NCBI GenBank assembly: GCA_019247605.1
Contig: JAFBAS010000052.1
Span: 1-56,608, forward strand
DNA from: Hyphomicrobiales bacterium
GTDB lineage: Bacteria > Pseudomonadota > Alphaproteobacteria > Rhizobiales > Beijerinckiaceae
DNA length: 56,608 nt
Direction: 5' to 3'
Shown here: positions 16,916 through 26,438 of the stretch, in pieces
Position numbering within the stretch: position 1 is the stretch's first letter
Layout: the number at the start of each line of letters is the position of its first letter
Position numbers and translations under genes: made by a program
Notes under the pieces: generated by a model
Told to the model about the DNA's origin: nothing
What the model saw: only the letters and a program-made list of their open reading frames with translations
Databases searched by the model: none

Positions 16916-19027
16916 TCATCCCTCACGCCGCAACAGCAGCGAACCGGAGGCGTGCACTTCTCCGCTCCAGCCCGGCGGTACGAGCGTCGTCGCATCGAGC
17001 TGGGTGACGATCGCCGGGCCGGCGAAGCAGTCTCCTGATCCGAAGCTCTCGCGCTCGAAGACCGGCACCTCGCATGATCCGTGTGCGAAGCGGACCTGCC
17101 GCTTCGCGAGGGGGCCGGCGCCCTTCCCCGGGGTGAGCTTTGGCCGCACCGGCTCCGGCATGCGCCCGCTCGCCTCGATGCGCAGCGTGACGAGCTCGAT
17201 CGGCGCATCGAGCGTGAAGCCGTAAAGCGTCGCGTGAGCCTTCCTGAATTCCGCCTCGGTCGAGACGGCATCGCCTGCCCAACCCACGGCGAGCTCGCCA
17301 CCCTGGCCGTGGTAACGCAAGAGCGCGACGCGAAGCTCGCGCCTGTCGGCGGCCACCACCCCTTCTTCCTCGAACCAGGACTTCGCCTCCGCATCGAGCT
17401 CGGCGTAAAGCCTCGCGACCTCGCTCGCGTCGATCCTGCCCGATTTCGCGAGGGTTCGGCTGAACTCCGCCTTGAGATCGGCGGCGAGCAGGCCTTCGGC
17501 GCAAAGCACGCCGGGGGCTGGCGGTATCAGCACTTTCTCGATGCCGAGAAGCTCGCCGAGCGAACACCCATGAAGGGGCCCGGCACCCCCGAAGCCGACG
17601 AGCGTGAAGTCGCGCGGGTCATGTCCACGCTCGACTGAGACCACGCGAATGGCGCCGACCATGTTGCTGTCGATGATCGCCAGCATGCCGCGCGCCGCTT
17701 CGTCGAGCGAGAGGCCGAGCGGTTCCGCGACGCCCTTGCGGATCGCCGCCTCGGCGAGCGAGGGGTCGAGCTTCATGCGCCCCGCAAGCAGGCTTTCGGG
17801 CAATTGGCCGAGCACCACATGCGCGTCCGTGACCGTGGCCTCGATGCCTCCGCGTCCGTAGCAAGCGGGTCCCGGTTGAGCGCCGGCGCTCTCCGGACCG
17901 ACGGTGAGCGTGCCGTTCGCAACCTTCGCGATCGAGCCGCCTCCCGCCCCGATCGTCACCATGTCGACCATGGGAAGCGAGAGCGGCCACTCGCCGACAT
18001 GTCCATGCTGCGTGAGGCTGATCTCCCCGCCCTTGATGAGCGCGATGTCGGCGCTCGTTCCCCCGATATCGACCGTGATCACGTCGCTGATGCCGCAAGC
18101 GGAAGCGACATCGCGAGCTCCGACCACGCCGGCTGCCGGACCCGAAAGCACCGTGAGCGCCGGCGCGCGCCTGATGCTGCGGGCGCCCGCGACGCCGCCA
18201 TTCGATTGCATGAGCAAGAGAGGCGCTGCGATCTTCGCGTCGGCGAGCCGCTCCTCGAGCCGGCGCACATAGGTCGCGATGCCCGGCATCACGGAAGCGT
18301 TGAGGATGGTCGCGAGCGAGCGCTCATACTCGCGGACCACAGGCAGGACGTCGGTGGAGGCCGTGACGGCGACACCGGGAAGCGCGGCACGCAGAAGCTC
18401 CGCGACGCGCCGCTCATGCGCCGGATTGGCGAAGGCGTGCAACAGGCAGACCGCGACCGCCTCGACCTTAAGCTTGCGCAAGGCCTCGATCGCCTTTTCG
18501 ACGCTCGCCTCGTCGAGCTCTTCGAGCACCACGCCGCCCGCGCCGATGCGCTCGCGCACTTCGAGGATGCGCGACGCCGGCACTGGCCGTTTCGGCTTCA
18601 CCCAAGCGTAGAGATTGACGCGGCGCGGAATATCCTGGCGGCCGATCTCCAGCACGTGGCGAAAACCGGCCGTCGTGACGAGCGCGGTGCGAGCGCCCTT
18701 GCGTTCGAGGATCATGTTGGTCGCGACAGTCGTGCCATGCAGGACGCGACCGATTTCCGCAGGATCACTCCCGGCTTCGTCAAGCGCGAGGCGAAGGCCG
18801 GTGAGGAAGGCTTGCGAAGGATCGGCGGGCACGCTCGGCGTCTTGGCGCGCCAGGCGCGGCCGCTCGCTGCGTCCTGCAAGGTCACGTCCGTGAAAGTGC
18901 CGCCGATGTCGACGGCGACCGCGAGATTGGGCGCCGACGTCGCCGAGCCTTGTCTTGCGTTTGCGGGCGAAGCCATTTCGGAACGGAAAGACGCGGTCGC
19001 GGGCGGCTCAGGCGAGGGCATCGACAT
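16916..19027 (-). CDS. Hydantoinase/oxoprolinase subunit A (HyuA-like)
   Basis: A 703-aa protein of the hydantoinase A/oxoprolinase family. VAVDIGGTFTDVTLQD near residue 37 is the N-terminal ATP-binding motif, repeated as ITVDIGGTSADIAL in the second actin-like domain. HGTTVATNMILERKGA and VGFGGAGPLHGCSLGELLGI are family landmarks. With subunit B it would catalyse ATP-dependent opening of a cyclic amide (hydantoin, N-methylhydantoin, 5-oxoproline); the family also includes carboxylases of ketones. Its ATG lies inside the last 20 bp of the B gene, so the two subunits are translationally coupled. The substrate is unknown. Confidence 0.88.
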   Translation of the reverse strand: MSMPSPEPPATASFRSEMASPANARQGSATSAPNLAVAVDIGGTFTDVTLQDAASGRAWRAKTPSVPADPSQAFLTGLRLALDEAGSDPAEIGRVLHGTTVATNMILERKGARTALVTTAGFRHVLEIGRQDIPRRVNLYAWVKPKRPVPASRILEVRERIGAGGVVLEELDEASVEKAIEALRKLKVEAVAVCLLHAFANPAHERRVAELLRAALPGVAVTASTDVLPVVREYERSLATILNASVMPGIATYVRRLEERLADAKIAAPLLLMQSNGGVAGARSIRRAPALTVLSGPAAGVVGARDVASACGISDVITVDIGGTSADIALIKGGEISLTQHGHVGEWPLSLPMVDMVTIGAGGGSIAKVANGTLTVGPESAGAQPGPACYGRGGIEATVTDAHVVLGQLPESLLAGRMKLDPSLAEAAIRKGVAEPLGLSLDEAARGMLAIIDSNMVGAIRVVSVERGHDPRDFTLVGFGGAGPLHGCSLGELLGIEKVLIPPAPGVLCAEGLLAADLKAEFSRTLAKSGRIDASEVARLYAELDAEAKSWFEEEGVVAADRRELRVALLRYHGQGGELAVGWAGDAVSTEAEFRKAHATLYGFTLDAPIELVTLRIEASGRMPEPVRPKLTPGKGAGPLAKRQVRFAHGSCEVPVFERESFGSGDCFAGPAIVTQLDATTLVPPGWSGEVHASGSLLLRREG

Positions 19028-20855
19028 ACTCGTTGCGGTGAAAGGCTCGCGCCTGCGAGCGCTTGCGCCGAAGCGCTGCGGTCGCGTCGCCGTCTACCTC
19101 CTCGTCATCGATCGCGACGCCGTAAAATTTGACGGCGGCTTTCCGGCTGACGAAGCCGCCGAGCACATCCTCCAGCACCTCCTCGGGCGGACGATCGAAA
19201 GGATGGCCGTGCCCGCCGCCACCGCCGGTCTCGATGCGCAAGATGTCACCGCGCGTGAGCCGATTGCCGTCCGAGAGCGGCCGCAGCACGCGCTCGTGCC
19301 TCGTGCCGGGATTGACCACAGCGCGCCCCGCCCCGCCCGACATGCCGCCGGCAAAACCCCAGGGCGGGTTTGTCACGCCATCGATGCGCACGGCGAGGAC
19401 GGCCTCGTCAGCGAGCACCTCATATTCACGCACGATGCCGCAGCCGCCACGGTGGCGGCCGGGCCCGCCGCTGTCCCTCGCAACTCCGTAATGGGTGAGG
19501 CGCACCGGATAGCCGAGCTCGACGAACTCGACCGGATAATTCTCCTGGGCGACGAAATAAACGGCGTCGATGCCGTCCGCGTAAGGGCGCGCGCCATAGC
19601 CGACGCCGATGCCGTCGGAGAGGAGGAAGGGCTGCTTCTCGCCCCTCTCGTCCGTGAAAGTGCCGCGCATCAAAGTGATCACATAAGCGGAGTGCGCCGC
19701 CGCGCCTTTGCCGCCCGCCACATTGACGAGCCCCATCAACCCCGCGAGCACGCGCATCATGGTGAGCCCGCGCATGCCGAGCGGAGCTGGAAAGCGCGGC
19801 GCCAACAAAGACCCTTGCCGCAAGATCACCTCGTCGAGGGCTTGCGGACCGCCGGCGTTGCAAACCTGCCCCGGATCGCCGCCGAGATAGAAAAGCCCGA
19901 GCGCCATGCCGGGCACGCCTGGGTTCATCAGGAAATTCACCGGACCCGGCGCTTGATCGTCAGTTTCGCTCGCATCGAAGATGAAGCGATCCTCGCCCTT
20001 CTGGCCGCGCTCGCGCGTCAGGGCGAAGCGAATGCGATATGGCCCGTTCCCGTGCCCGTCCGAATCGATCGCGTCGGTGAAGCGGTGGGTGCCGTAAGGG
20101 AAGGTTTCGGCGAGGCGCTCGCGTACGAGGCGTCGCGTTCGCGCCAGCAATTGACGCAAACCGTCCTCGACCACCTCGGCGTCGAAGCGGGTGAGGAGTT
20201 CTTCGACCCGCTTCACGCCGAGCTCGACCGACGCCATCAAGGCGCGCATGTCGCCGCGGCTCTGCTCGGGAAAGCGGGAATTGCGGTGGAAGATCTCGAG
20301 CACCCCCTCGTTGACGCGGCCTTCGTCGATCAGCTTCGTCGCGGGAACGATGATGCCTTCCTGAAAGATGTCGGTGGCGTCGGGACTGATCGAGCCCGCC
20401 CGCATGCCGCCGATATCGGCAAAATGCGCCCAGCTCATCACAAAGGCGCAACGGCGCCCTTCGCGGAAGACCGGGGCGATGAGCACCTGATCGTTCGAAT
20501 GCGAGACCGCGCCAGTCGATTCGTAACAGTCGCTGTACCAGTAGAGATCGCCCGGCCTCATCGTTTCCGGCGCAAAGCGCTTGAAGACCGAGCCGCTCAT
20601 ATCGCCGAACACGGGCATGTTCGAGCCGACCGCCATCACACCGTCCGCATCGAAGAGCGAGGTGTAGAAATCCTTCTTCTCGCGAATGAAGGCGGAGATC
20701 GCGGTGCGCTCGATGAGCGCCTCCATCTCGGCCTGGACGGCGCGGATGGCGCCGCGCAAGATCTCCAAGGTCACCGGGTCACAAACGCCCGAGACATGCG
20801 AGGCTGCGGAGGCGCCAGGATCGGGCTTCGTCTCTTCGTCAATCGAGGGGAGCAT
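19008..20855 (-). CDS. Hydantoinase/oxoprolinase subunit B (HyuB-like)
   Basis: The 615-aa product is a hydantoinase B/oxoprolinase protein. CDPVTLEILRGAIRAVQAEM is the typical N-terminus, followed by AISAFIREKKDFYTSLFDADG. GDLYWYSDCY and GGCGIVREYEVL are family blocks, and the C-terminus has the Gly/His-rich GGGGGHGHPFDRPPEEVLED. It partners subunit A, whose gene overlaps its 3' end by 20 bp. Its own start overlaps the transporter gene by 17 bp, so MHS transporter, B and A form a tight unit with coupled translation. Confidence 0.88.
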   Translation of the reverse strand: MLPSIDEETKPDPGASAASHVSGVCDPVTLEILRGAIRAVQAEMEALIERTAISAFIREKKDFYTSLFDADGVMAVGSNMPVFGDMSGSVFKRFAPETMRPGDLYWYSDCYESTGAVSHSNDQVLIAPVFREGRRCAFVMSWAHFADIGGMRAGSISPDATDIFQEGIIVPATKLIDEGRVNEGVLEIFHRNSRFPEQSRGDMRALMASVELGVKRVEELLTRFDAEVVEDGLRQLLARTRRLVRERLAETFPYGTHRFTDAIDSDGHGNGPYRIRFALTRERGQKGEDRFIFDASETDDQAPGPVNFLMNPGVPGMALGLFYLGGDPGQVCNAGGPQALDEVILRQGSLLAPRFPAPLGMRGLTMMRVLAGLMGLVNVAGGKGAAAHSAYVITLMRGTFTDERGEKQPFLLSDGIGVGYGARPYADGIDAVYFVAQENYPVEFVELGYPVRLTHYGVARDSGGPGRHRGGCGIVREYEVLADEAVLAVRIDGVTNPPWGFAGGMSGGAGRAVVNPGTRHERVLRPLSDGNRLTRGDILRIETGGGGGHGHPFDRPPEEVLEDVLGGFVSRKAAVKFYGVAIDDEEVDGDATAALRRKRSQARAFHRNEYVDALA

Positions 20856-22158
20856 TCGTCGGATCCTTGATGGCGATGAGCGTGGCGGCCGAGATGAGTG
20901 CCCCCACCACGATATAGGCGGCGGGCGAGACCTGGCTGCCCGTCTCCTTGATGAGGAAGGTCGAGATGTAAGGCGCGAGGCCGCCGAAGAGCGCGACCGC
21001 GAGGCTGTAACCGATCGACAAGGCCGTGAAACGCACCTTCGTCGGGAAGAGCTCGCTCAAGATGGCGCAGAGCGGACCGGCATACATCGCAAGGAGCACG
21101 GCCGAGATGGCTTGCGTGAGCATGAGGCCTTGCCCGCTGCGCATGCCCGTGAGCAGGAGAAAGAGCGGATAGGAAAGCACCGCATAGGCGAGCGCGGAGG
21201 TGAGGAGGATCGGCTTGCGCCCGAGTCTGTCGGAAAGCGCGCCCATCACCGGCGTCAGCACGGTCAAGATCACGGCCGCGAGTGTCGTCGAGAGGTAGGC
21301 CGTGCCCGCCGCGATGCCGAGCTGGCCCGAGGCGAAGCTCGGCAAGAAGATGTTGAACACGTAATTGCCGATCGTGCCGACGATCGAGAGGCCGAAAGCC
21401 GCGGCGACTGGGCGCGAGTAAAGCGTGAGACTGTCGCGCACCGGGGAGGCCGCCGTCTTCTGCTGCGCCACAACGCGATCGAAGGCGGGCGATTCGGCGA
21501 CGCGCGAGCGCAGATAAAAGCCGATCGGCGCGAGCAGGAAGCCGAGGATGAAGGGCACGCGCCATCCCCAGGCGAGCATTGCTTCCTTGTCGAGGAATGT
21601 GTTGAGGAGGTAGGCCGACAAGGTGCCCATGATGAGGCCGAGCCCGACGCTGAATTGCTGCATCGAGCCGATGAGGCCGCGCTTGCCGGGCGGCGCGTAC
21701 TCGACGAGGAAAGCGGCGGCCCCTCCCCATTCGCCACCGGTCGAGAAGCCTTGCACGAGCCGACAAAGGACAAGGAGGATCGGTGCCGCGATCCCGATCG
21801 ACGCGTAGGGTGGGATGAGTCCGGTGACCGCGGTCGCCGTTGCCATCAAGCCCACGGTGAGCACGAGGGCCATCTTGCGCCCCTTGAGATCGCCGAGCGC
21901 GCCGATCACGATGGCGCCGACCGGGCGCATGAAGAAACCGACACCGAACGTCGCAAAGCTGCTCAACAACGAAGCCAAGGGATCATCGCTCGGAAAGAAA
22001 TTGGCGCCGATCTGCGTCGCGAAGAGGCCGTAGATCACGAAATCGAAGAGCTCGACGAAATTGCCGACCGCGCAAGAGACGATGGCGCGACGCCGAAGCC
22101 GCTGCATGTCATGCGTGCCGAAGGTGGAATCGAGGTAGGCGGTGGCTTGCGACATCAT
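20839..22158 (-). CDS. MHS-family MFS transporter (metabolite:H+ symporter)
   Basis: A 439-aa protein with about 12 membrane segments. VGNFVELFDFVIYGLFATQI in the first segment, MRPVGAIVIGALGDLKGRK in the loop between segments 2 and 3, and LCRLVQGFSTGGEWGGAAAF in segment 4 are the MHS signature, as in alpha-ketoglutarate (KgtP), shikimate and proline/betaine permeases. The next gene is hydantoinase B, overlapping by 17 bp, so the transported compound is probably the hydantoinase substrate or a precursor. The exact substrate cannot be deduced. Confidence 0.85.
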   Translation of the reverse strand: MMSQATAYLDSTFGTHDMQRLRRRAIVSCAVGNFVELFDFVIYGLFATQIGANFFPSDDPLASLLSSFATFGVGFFMRPVGAIVIGALGDLKGRKMALVLTVGLMATATAVTGLIPPYASIGIAAPILLVLCRLVQGFSTGGEWGGAAAFLVEYAPPGKRGLIGSMQQFSVGLGLIMGTLSAYLLNTFLDKEAMLAWGWRVPFILGFLLAPIGFYLRSRVAESPAFDRVVAQQKTAASPVRDSLTLYSRPVAAAFGLSIVGTIGNYVFNIFLPSFASGQLGIAAGTAYLSTTLAAVILTVLTPVMGALSDRLGRKPILLTSALAYAVLSYPLFLLLTGMRSGQGLMLTQAISAVLLAMYAGPLCAILSELFPTKVRFTALSIGYSLAVALFGGLAPYISTFLIKETGSQVSPAAYIVVGALISAATLIAIKDPTNAPLD

Positions 22159-22228
22159 GTGCCCCTTGGCTGTTCCGTCCCTGATTCGTTATCTCCGGCA
22201 GATTAAAGCACACTCGGCCTCTCGACGC

Positions 22229-23923
22229 TCACGCCGAAGCCTGATCGAGGGCGCGCTCGGCTTCGCGCAAGCTTGCGAGCACGCGATTCCTCGCGCGCGC
22301 CGCCCCGACCGCGTGAAAACGCGACTCATCCGAGTTCGGCTTCTGCGCCGCAAGGTCCCGCAGCTTCTGGAGCGCCGGCCAGGCCGGCTGCGGCAATGCG
22401 GGGTCGTGGCTGAAGCGATCCCCTTGCGTGTAATCGAGCGGCACCAGGGAGCGCGACACGCCGACCAGGGCGGCGTTCAAGCGATCGACGCGCGCGGGCT
22501 CGTTCACGCCCTTCAAAGCCATGGCCGCCTTGGCCTTTCGCAAGACCCTTTCGGCGGCATCGATGAGGCCTTCGAGCCCGCTCTCATGCTCGAGCTTCGC
22601 GGCGATCGCCTTCAGCTCCGCGACGAGCGAGCCCGCATGAGCCGCGACATCGAGCGGCAAGATCGGATCGTTGAGGAGCCGCGAGAGCGTCGCCGCAACG
22701 ATGCGCGTGTCGCGCACCAGGAACTCCTCATCGATCTTGTCGATGAGGTCGTGCGGCGTATGCCACCACCAGCCGAGGGGATTGCGCATCTTCACGGGGC
22801 TTGGCGGCTGATGGCTCACCGTGCCGTACATGGACGGGATTCCGACGCCCCAGAAGGACTGATCGCTCGAGCGCGACGGACGTTTGCCTTGATGATGCTG
22901 GCCGGTCTCGACGAGCGTGGCCTCGCGCGCGACCTCGGCGAGCTCGACGACCACGCCGTTCTCGGTGAGCACATCGGCGCCGATGCCACCTGTGGAATCG
23001 ACATTGACATGGGCGACGCAACGCCGGTCGAGCTCGTCGAAATTCTGGTCGACGTACCAGGCCGAGCCCGAATAGCGCCCATGCGAATGGCCGGACCAGA
23101 AGCAGATGCGCAAGCCGCGCCGCCATCCTGAGCGCCGCTCGGCGAGAAGCCGCGCCGCTTCGAGCATGGTGGCATTGGCGCTGCCGTTGTCCATCACGCC
23201 GAAATACCAGGTGTCGTGATGGCCGGAGAAAAGCACGAAGGGCGCCTCGGGCCCACCCGCGCCATCGAGATCGGCAACCAGAAGCGGCGTCTTTCGCCAC
23301 CCCGTGTCGACCTGCGCATGCAGCACCGCCTCGAGCTTGCCAGCGTCGGCGAGCCTCGCGCGAACCGCCGCGCCATCGAGCTTCGAGATCGTGCAGGCGA
23401 CGGTCGAGGGGAGAACCGCGAGCGTTTCAACAGACGGGCTTCCCCAGACGGGCGAGATGCACATCTCGTGGAGATGCTCATGCGGCGAGACATGAAGCTG
23501 TCCGACGGCACCGGCGCCTGTCGCCAAATCGGCCACTGCGGGGCTCGCGATGCCATCGACGAGCACGATCTTGCCGCGGCAATCCGTACGGGCGAAATCC
23601 GCCGCGCTCCCTTCTCCGAGATCGACGATTGGCGCCTTGAGGCCCCCCTTCGGGGACGGCCGCGAGAACGAATGAGTGATACTTTTGAGCTCCCGCCCGT
23701 CGATCTCGACCCGCGCGGCGCCCGGAAGGCTGATATAGGCATCATGCGACAAGAGCGCGGTGCGGTAGCCATAGCGATCGAGACATGCCTGGAGATAGCG
23801 AAAGCTCTCAAGCTCCTCCGGCGTGCCGGAGAGCTTCACACGCTTGGCGAACTCGGCGCAATGGCGCATCAACTCCTTGCCGCTCACGGCGGCGCTCGTC
23901 TCGCGCGCGACGTCATTCATCAT
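22229..23923 (-). CDS. M28-family peptidase homologue with altered metal site
   Basis: The 564-aa product has a PA insert (residues about 90-190) and an M28 zinc-peptidase core. Metal ligands FSGHHDTWYFGVMDNGSANATM (HxD and D-N) and the late HTPHDLIDKID histidine are present. Where M28 enzymes have the GEE catalytic/ligand pair, this protein reads FWSGHSHGRYSGSAWYVD. I recall GHSxGRYxGS in a subgroup of M28 homologues, so the change is probably a family trait rather than decay. ATG 23923 is preceded by GGTGAGG; GTG 23935 is in frame. No signal peptide is apparent. A role in hydrolysing an amide or N-carbamoyl intermediate of the neighbouring hydantoinase pathway is only inferred. Confidence 0.75.
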   Translation of the reverse strand: MMNDVARETSAAVSGKELMRHCAEFAKRVKLSGTPEELESFRYLQACLDRYGYRTALLSHDAYISLPGAARVEIDGRELKSITHSFSRPSPKGGLKAPIVDLGEGSAADFARTDCRGKIVLVDGIASPAVADLATGAGAVGQLHVSPHEHLHEMCISPVWGSPSVETLAVLPSTVACTISKLDGAAVRARLADAGKLEAVLHAQVDTGWRKTPLLVADLDGAGGPEAPFVLFSGHHDTWYFGVMDNGSANATMLEAARLLAERRSGWRRGLRICFWSGHSHGRYSGSAWYVDQNFDELDRRCVAHVNVDSTGGIGADVLTENGVVVELAEVAREATLVETGQHHQGKRPSRSSDQSFWGVGIPSMYGTVSHQPPSPVKMRNPLGWWWHTPHDLIDKIDEEFLVRDTRIVAATLSRLLNDPILPLDVAAHAGSLVAELKAIAAKLEHESGLEGLIDAAERVLRKAKAAMALKGVNEPARVDRLNAALVGVSRSLVPLDYTQGDRFSHDPALPQPAWPALQKLRDLAAQKPNSDESRFHAVGAARARNRVLASLREAERALDQASA

Positions 23924-24037
23924 CCCGGCCCTCACCTTGCTACGCCCTGTTATCCTTCACCTGCGCTCAATTCCCCCTCGGACTTGATCCGCGGGGGATG
24001 AGCGGAGAAGGTGAAGCACAACCCCTCCTTCAAGCGC

Positions 24038-25006
24038 TCAAACGATCTCGTTGTGAAGCTTCGTCTCGCCTCGCCAGAGGCGACCGAGGTTCTCGGTGAG
24101 ATAATCGAGGATGGTGTCCTCGTAGCTGCGCGTCTCGCCGGCCGTGTGCGGCGTGAGGAGGACATGCTCCATCCCCCACAAGGAAGAGGCGGCCGCGAGC
24201 GGCTCCTCTTGCGTCACGTCGATCCCGGCGCCCGCGATGCGGCGCTCGGTGAGCGCTTCGATGAGGGCCGCCTCGTCGACGCAGCGCCCGCGCGCCACAT
24301 TGATGAGGAGGGCCGAGGGTTTCATGGCGCGTAGCGCTTGCGCATCGATCAGGCGCTCCGTCTCCTTGGTCAAAGGGCAAGTGAGCGCCACGAAATCGGC
24401 TCTTGGCAGGAAGGATTTCAACACGCCGATCGCATGGACCTCATCGGCGTTGCCCCGGCCAATCGAGGGATCGCGCCTGAAGCCGACGACGTGCATGTCG
24501 AACGCCTTGGCGAGCTTCGCGAGCCGATTGCCGATCGTGCCGAGCCCGACGATCAGGAGAGTCTTGCCGGAAAGCTCGTCCTCGCGCCTCGTGAGGTCCC
24601 CGATCATGGCGCGCCAATGATGCTTTCCCTGATTGTCGCGCGCCTCCGGCAGGCGGCGCACCAGAGCGAGCATCAGGGCCATCGCATGCTCGGCGACGGC
24701 GCGCGCGTTCACCCCTTGCGCATTCGCGAGGCGCACGCCTCGTGCGCGAAGCTTATCCTGCGCGAACTGGTCGACGCCCGAGCCGATGCTCTGGATGAAC
24801 TTCAGCTTCGGCGCCTTGTCGAGAAGCTCGTTCTTCCACATGCCGGAAATGACGAGCACGTCGGCTTCGCCGATCCTTCGGGCAAGCTCATCGGGCGCGC
24901 GCACCTCGAAACTGCGCAAACCGGTCTTCCGCGCCTCAAAACGGGCTTGGAGCTGGTACGCGACATGGGCGAAGCAGATGGTGAGATCGTCTTTGGCGGG
25001 AAGCAT
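24038..25006 (-). CDS. D-2-hydroxyacid dehydrogenase, NAD-dependent
   Basis: A 322-aa two-domain oxidoreductase. The Rossmann motif VGLGTIGNRL lies near the middle. The catalytic triad is visible as Arg in NVARGRCVDE, Glu in TQEEPL and His in LLTPHTAGET. The N-terminal half has IGSGVDQFAQDKLRARGVRLANA. It reduces a 2-keto acid or oxidises a D-2-hydroxyacid; the substrate could be glyoxylate, hydroxypyruvate or a product of the following hydantoinase genes. It is the first gene of the long minus-strand array that runs to dgoA. Confidence 0.85.
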   Translation of the reverse strand: MLPAKDDLTICFAHVAYQLQARFEARKTGLRSFEVRAPDELARRIGEADVLVISGMWKNELLDKAPKLKFIQSIGSGVDQFAQDKLRARGVRLANAQGVNARAVAEHAMALMLALVRRLPEARDNQGKHHWRAMIGDLTRREDELSGKTLLIVGLGTIGNRLAKLAKAFDMHVVGFRRDPSIGRGNADEVHAIGVLKSFLPRADFVALTCPLTKETERLIDAQALRAMKPSALLINVARGRCVDEAALIEALTERRIAGAGIDVTQEEPLAAASSLWGMEHVLLTPHTAGETRSYEDTILDYLTENLGRLWRGETKLHNEIV

Positions 25007-25068
25007 GGATCGGAATTTCGCAGGAGAGCGCGAGCGACGTCAAGCCGCGCGGGAGGCGGCGCCTCTTC

Positions 25069-25097
25069 CTTCTCCCGCGCTCTTTGCGCGGGAGAAG
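25069..25097. terminator. Perfect 12-bp inverted repeat between dehydrogenase and LuxR gene
   Basis: CTTCTCCCGCGC and its complement are separated by TCTTT. The stem is very stable and sits downstream of the LuxR-type gene ending at 25138 and upstream of the dehydrogenase. There is no T run on either side, so Rho-independent termination is possible but not typical. Confidence 0.45.
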
Positions 25098-25108
25098 AGG
25101 GTGCCTTT

Positions 25109-25129
25109 CCTTCTCCCAATGGGAGAAGG
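25109..25129. terminator. Hairpin just downstream of first LuxR-type gene
   Basis: CCTTCTCCC and GGGAGAAGG flank an AAT loop, ending 9 bp from the stop codon. The same hairpin at the same distance follows the second LuxR-type gene (26410-26430), so it was duplicated with the gene. A tail of T is lacking. Confidence 0.45.
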
Positions 25130-25137
25130 AGCCCACG

Positions 25138-26268
25138 TCACCGCAGCGGGACATGCACGCTGTTGAGCCTGCGGATCAGCTCAGCCATCCGGCGGCACCC
25201 GGTCTTTTCCTTGATGCTCCGCATATGCGTGTAGACCGTGGTGATGCTCACCGAGCGGCTGCGCGCATACTCGGTCATGGACACGCCCGCCTGCAACGCC
25301 TGCGCCAAGCCCGCTTCCGCCCGCGTCAGTCCGAAAGCCTCCCGAAAGACGCGGGCCGCGCCTTCGTTTTCCATGAGGGGATCGCGGACGAAGACGATGA
25401 CCTCGACCGGTGCCTGCATCGCGCCGGGACGCTCCCCGGCCAGTGGTCGCACCGAGACGAGGTAAGGCGGGCCGCCGGAAGGACGAGCCACCGTGAAATC
25501 GGCGGGCAGGCTCGACAAGTTTTTGTCGCGCAAGTCACGCGTCGAGGCGAGCGCCGCCGCGAACCGCGCTTGTGCCTCGGCGGGCGAAAACGTGATGACG
25601 TTCTGCTTCAGCCTGATCCCGTCATTGAGACTGCCGAGCGCTTGCAACGCCTCATTGGCATAGAGCAACGTGCCGTCGGCACGTAAAAGGCCGACGCCGT
25701 CGACGAGGCGATCGAGCGCCTGCTCGAAAGGGCGGCGTGCCGCATCGAGTGAGCCTAGACGCCGCATCATGCCGAGCGCACGTCCGACATGGGGCCCGAG
25801 CCTTCCCATCATCTCCACGTCAGACCGGTCCACATGCCCTTGCTTGGCCGTGCGTTGCACGGACACGAAAGATTGCGGACCTTCGACCGGGAGGGCAGCG
25901 GCGATGGCATATCGGTATTCCATCGGCGCCAGGAACTCCGCATAGTACGGGTCGCGATCCATGCCGCGTTCATCCAGCATCAGATAATCCCAGATGAGAC
26001 TGCCGGACCGGAGGCCCTTGCAATAGGCGAGGCGCGGATTGATTTCCTGAAAGTCGGCGAGATATTTATGTTCCGAGCCCAACGGGGTTCCAAACGACCG
26101 GAATTCGGTGAGCCTCATGTCCGGGCTGCAGCTCGCGAGCGTCCCGCTGACGCCACCGACGCATTGGGTCAGCGCACTCAGTGCGTTCGGCCAGAGGGCC
26201 TCGTCGAGGCCGGCGGCATAGATGGCCTCGATCGCGGCGAAAACGTCGTCGGCTCTAGCCATCGCCAT
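25138..26268 (-). CDS. LuxR-type (GerE HTH) transcriptional regulator, copy 1
   Basis: The 376-aa product has a C-terminal LuxR helix-turn-helix (FGLTRAEAGLAQAL, MTEYARSRSVSITTVYTHMR, IKEKTGCRRMAELIRRL). Before it is a PAS-like stretch around RRPFEQALDRLVDGVGLLRA. The N-terminal half (VFAAIEAIYAAGLDEALWPN onward) is shared by many alphaproteobacterial regulators of unknown ligand. ATG 26268 was chosen because the second copy has a GTG at the aligned position with the same upstream GGGAGCGCGCTA-like sequence. It is the 3' member of a tandem duplication. No target is evident; the autotransporter and the hydantoinase array are the nearest candidates. Confidence 0.82.
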   Translation of the reverse strand: MAMARADDVFAAIEAIYAAGLDEALWPNALSALTQCVGGVSGTLASCSPDMRLTEFRSFGTPLGSEHKYLADFQEINPRLAYCKGLRSGSLIWDYLMLDERGMDRDPYYAEFLAPMEYRYAIAAALPVEGPQSFVSVQRTAKQGHVDRSDVEMMGRLGPHVGRALGMMRRLGSLDAARRPFEQALDRLVDGVGLLRADGTLLYANEALQALGSLNDGIRLKQNVITFSPAEAQARFAAALASTRDLRDKNLSSLPADFTVARPSGGPPYLVSVRPLAGERPGAMQAPVEVIVFVRDPLMENEGAARVFREAFGLTRAEAGLAQALQAGVSMTEYARSRSVSITTVYTHMRSIKEKTGCRRMAELIRRLNSVHVPLR

Positions 26269-26409
26269 TAGCGCGCTCCAACGCCCCGCCATCTCCCTTT
26301 GTAATGATTGTAGGTTCGCCCGCAATCCAATCCCTGCTCGAACGGCGGAGAATTAGAGCGTGCGCGCTATCTGTCATCATATCTGCTGAGGATGCTGGAC
26401 GCGTACGCC

Positions 26410-26430
26410 CCTTCTCCCAATGGGAGAAGG
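26410..26430. terminator. Hairpin just downstream of second LuxR-type gene
   Basis: Same CCTTCTCCC-AAT-GGGAGAAGG hairpin as at 25109-25129, again 9 bp from the stop codon. It marks the 3' limit of the duplicated unit. Confidence 0.45.
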
Positions 26431-26438
26431 AGCCCACG

